From contig JAECZO010000007.1 of NCBI GenBank assembly GCA_019188245.1, positions 310,001 to 374,000 of the forward strand: DNA of 64,000 bases, read 5' to 3'. The position numbers were made by a program, and so were the translations under genes. The notes below the pieces were generated by a model. The model did not search any database. It was not told the origin of the DNA and saw only the letters and a list, made by a program, of their open reading frames with translations. Source of the DNA: Novymonas esmeraldas (Eukaryota; Euglenozoa; Kinetoplastea; Trypanosomatida; Trypanosomatidae). Shown here one piece after another: positions 62,842 to 64,000 of this stretch (position 1 is the stretch's first letter; every line of letters starts with the position of its first letter).

Positions 62842-64000
62842 TCAGGCAAACAGGTGTCGCTTGAGGTCGAGCAGCAGCGCGTCCGCGTCGCCGACACCGC
62901 GCTCTTGCGCCGCCTGCACAACCACCATGATTGTCTCCACGAACTCCACGAAGGACTGCTCTGCGCCGGCGTCCTCGTCCAGCTGACGCACTTGTCTGTT
63001 CTTTGCTATGGCGGAGGCGATCGTCTCCTGCGCCAGGGACGGCGACTCGGCACCGACGGCAGCACCGCCGTCGCGGTCGCCGCCAGACGCTGAGTCGTCT
63101 CTCAGCCACGCCAGCTTCTCCACGACGTCTGCAGGCGTCAGGCCGCATCTGATGAGCGTCTGCGCCATCGCCGCGAGACACAAGCGCACCGACACACCGT
63201 ACCGGCACCCGTCCTTCACGCTCTGCAGCTCCGCGTAGCAGCGCTTGAGCACACCAAGGTGCCGCTGCACGTCTGCCCTCCGCTGCTGCGACACGGGCAG
63301 AAAGGAGGTCGCGACGGCGCGCGGTGGTGCGGCGGGGGTGGCGCTGAGTGGGCCGTCCAGCATGCCGCTCACCTTCTCCTTCACGGTCGTCCGCGTGGGG
63401 CCGCCGTTCGCTGCCACGGCGACGCGGATCAGCCACTCGCAGAACTGCCGGTAGTTCAACGTCCCCGCGGCCTCGTTGGCGGCAGCGAGTGAGGCGGCCA
63501 CGCTCGACGGCGCCGCCGCGCCCGGCCACGTCTCCGCCTCGATGCGCAGAACATCAGCGACGGCGCGCAGAGCGGCGCCGATGGAGAAGTGCGAGCCGAG
63601 CACGCCGGCGTCGTGGAGGAGGCACAGGCACTGTGTCAGCGTCAGGCGACCCGGCAGCCGCTGCTGCCACCAGTCGTCGCGAGTGGTGGGCAGAGCGACG
63701 TGCGCGCTTCGGTGGCTGTAGTTCTTGAAGAGCGTCTTCAGCGTCGTGTTGTAGCGCAGCAGGAGGAGGTGCACCGTCGAGTGGAGGTCCTCCTCCGTCT
63801 CCAGGAGGCTCCCCAGGCCCTGTGGGGACACGGTCGGCACCACGGACGGCGGTGTCTGATCGCGAGTCCACCCCGCCGCGGCCTGCTCTGCTGCCGCCGC
63901 CGGCTTGGCTGCCGGGCTCGCGGCCTGCACCTCGCCAACGGCGGAGGTGAAGCGTCCCGCACCGCTCTGCTCCCCAGCCGCCCAGTCGCCCTCGTAGCAG
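62842..64000 (-). CDS. Conserved hypothetical protein, 5' end outside the window
   Basis: The reading frame is open to the window edge, giving at least 385 residues; the true start lies beyond position 64000. I do not recognise the family. After an Ala/Pro-rich stretch there are two similar helical sections. One (roughly 63360-63790) has Phe/Tyr-Lys-rich helices followed by a Leu-rich helix and a conserved-looking Tyr-x-x-Phe stretch; the other lies near the C-terminus, ending in an Asp/Leu helix with a final LKRHLFA. The alternation of paired helices vaguely recalls degenerate EF-hand pairs, but no calcium loop is visible. No signal peptide or membrane segment is seen in the part present. 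It is the most upstream gene here, followed after about 780 bp by SerRS. GC-rich codon use supports a real gene. Confidence 0.8.
   Translation of the reverse strand, partial: CYEGDWAAGEQSGAGRFTSAVGEVQAASPAAKPAAAAEQAAAGWTRDQTPPSVVPTVSPQGLGSLLETEEDLHSTVHLLLLRYNTTLKTLFKNYSHRSAHVALPTTRDDWWQQRLPGRLTLTQCLCLLHDAGVLGSHFSIGAALRAVADVLRIEAETWPGAAAPSSVAASLAAANEAAGTLNYRQFCEWLIRVAVAANGGPTRTTVKEKVSGMLDGPLSATPAAPPRAVATSFLPVSQQRRADVQRHLGVLKRCYAELQSVKDGCRYGVSVRLCLAAMAQTLIRCGLTPADVVEKLAWLRDDSASGGDRDGGAAVGAESPSLAQETIASAIAKNRQVRQLDEDAGAEQSFVEFVETIMVVVQAAQERGVGDADALLLDLKRHLFA

Overview
The window looks like nuclear DNA of a trypanosomatid protist, most likely in or near the Leishmania/Crithidia lineage. The reasons are intronless, GC-rich genes with strong third-position G/C, every recognisable gene on one strand, pyrimidine tracts with AG acceptors just before many start codons (trans-splicing), very abundant CA/TG, GA and A-tract microsatellites between genes, and diagnostic proteins such as an acidocalcisomal pyrophosphatase with an EF-hand-like N-terminus. 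From memory, the order seryl-tRNA synthetase, CDK-like kinase ... pyrophosphatase ... RAD51 paralogue, proteasome alpha subunit, CaMKK-like kinases resembles one end of Leishmania chromosome 11. That is recalled synteny and was not checked.

All 20 genes lie on the minus strand, so transcription runs from 64000 to 1 as one polycistronic unit. In that order: a conserved hypothetical protein cut by the window edge; seryl-tRNA synthetase; a CDK-like kinase; a 185-aa unknown; a NIF3 protein; a PSP1-domain protein; a Pro/Ser-rich protein with a cysteine cluster; exocyst Sec15; a coiled-coil protein with a DZIP1-like N-terminus; MCTS1; a DEAD-box helicase; a leucine-rich-repeat protein; a small coiled-coil unknown; the pyrophosphatase; a secreted PA-domain protein; a 70-aa coiled coil; pterin carbinolamine dehydratase; a RAD51 paralogue; proteasome alpha-4; a 1,891-aa protein; and two CaMKK-like kinases.

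The genes from 28.9 to 64 kb are closely packed, with gaps of 0.3 to 1.8 kb. From 28.9 kb down to 1 the layout changes to a few very large genes separated by repeat-filled deserts (1-6383, 9981-15146, 18144-21350, 27027-28928). These contain simple sequence in many registers and no credible coding region.

Neighbouring genes do not form a pathway, as is normal for trypanosomatids; the mix spans translation (SerRS, MCTS1), membrane traffic (Sec15), DNA repair, the proteasome, phosphate and pterin metabolism, and signalling. The most interesting items are: the 1,891-aa protein at 21351-27026, which reads as three tandem degenerate kinesin-motor folds without P-loops; two CaMKK-like kinases whose catalytic domains are almost identical at the DNA level over 863 bp while the rest of the proteins is unrelated; and a RAD51 paralogue whose Walker A lysine is a threonine.
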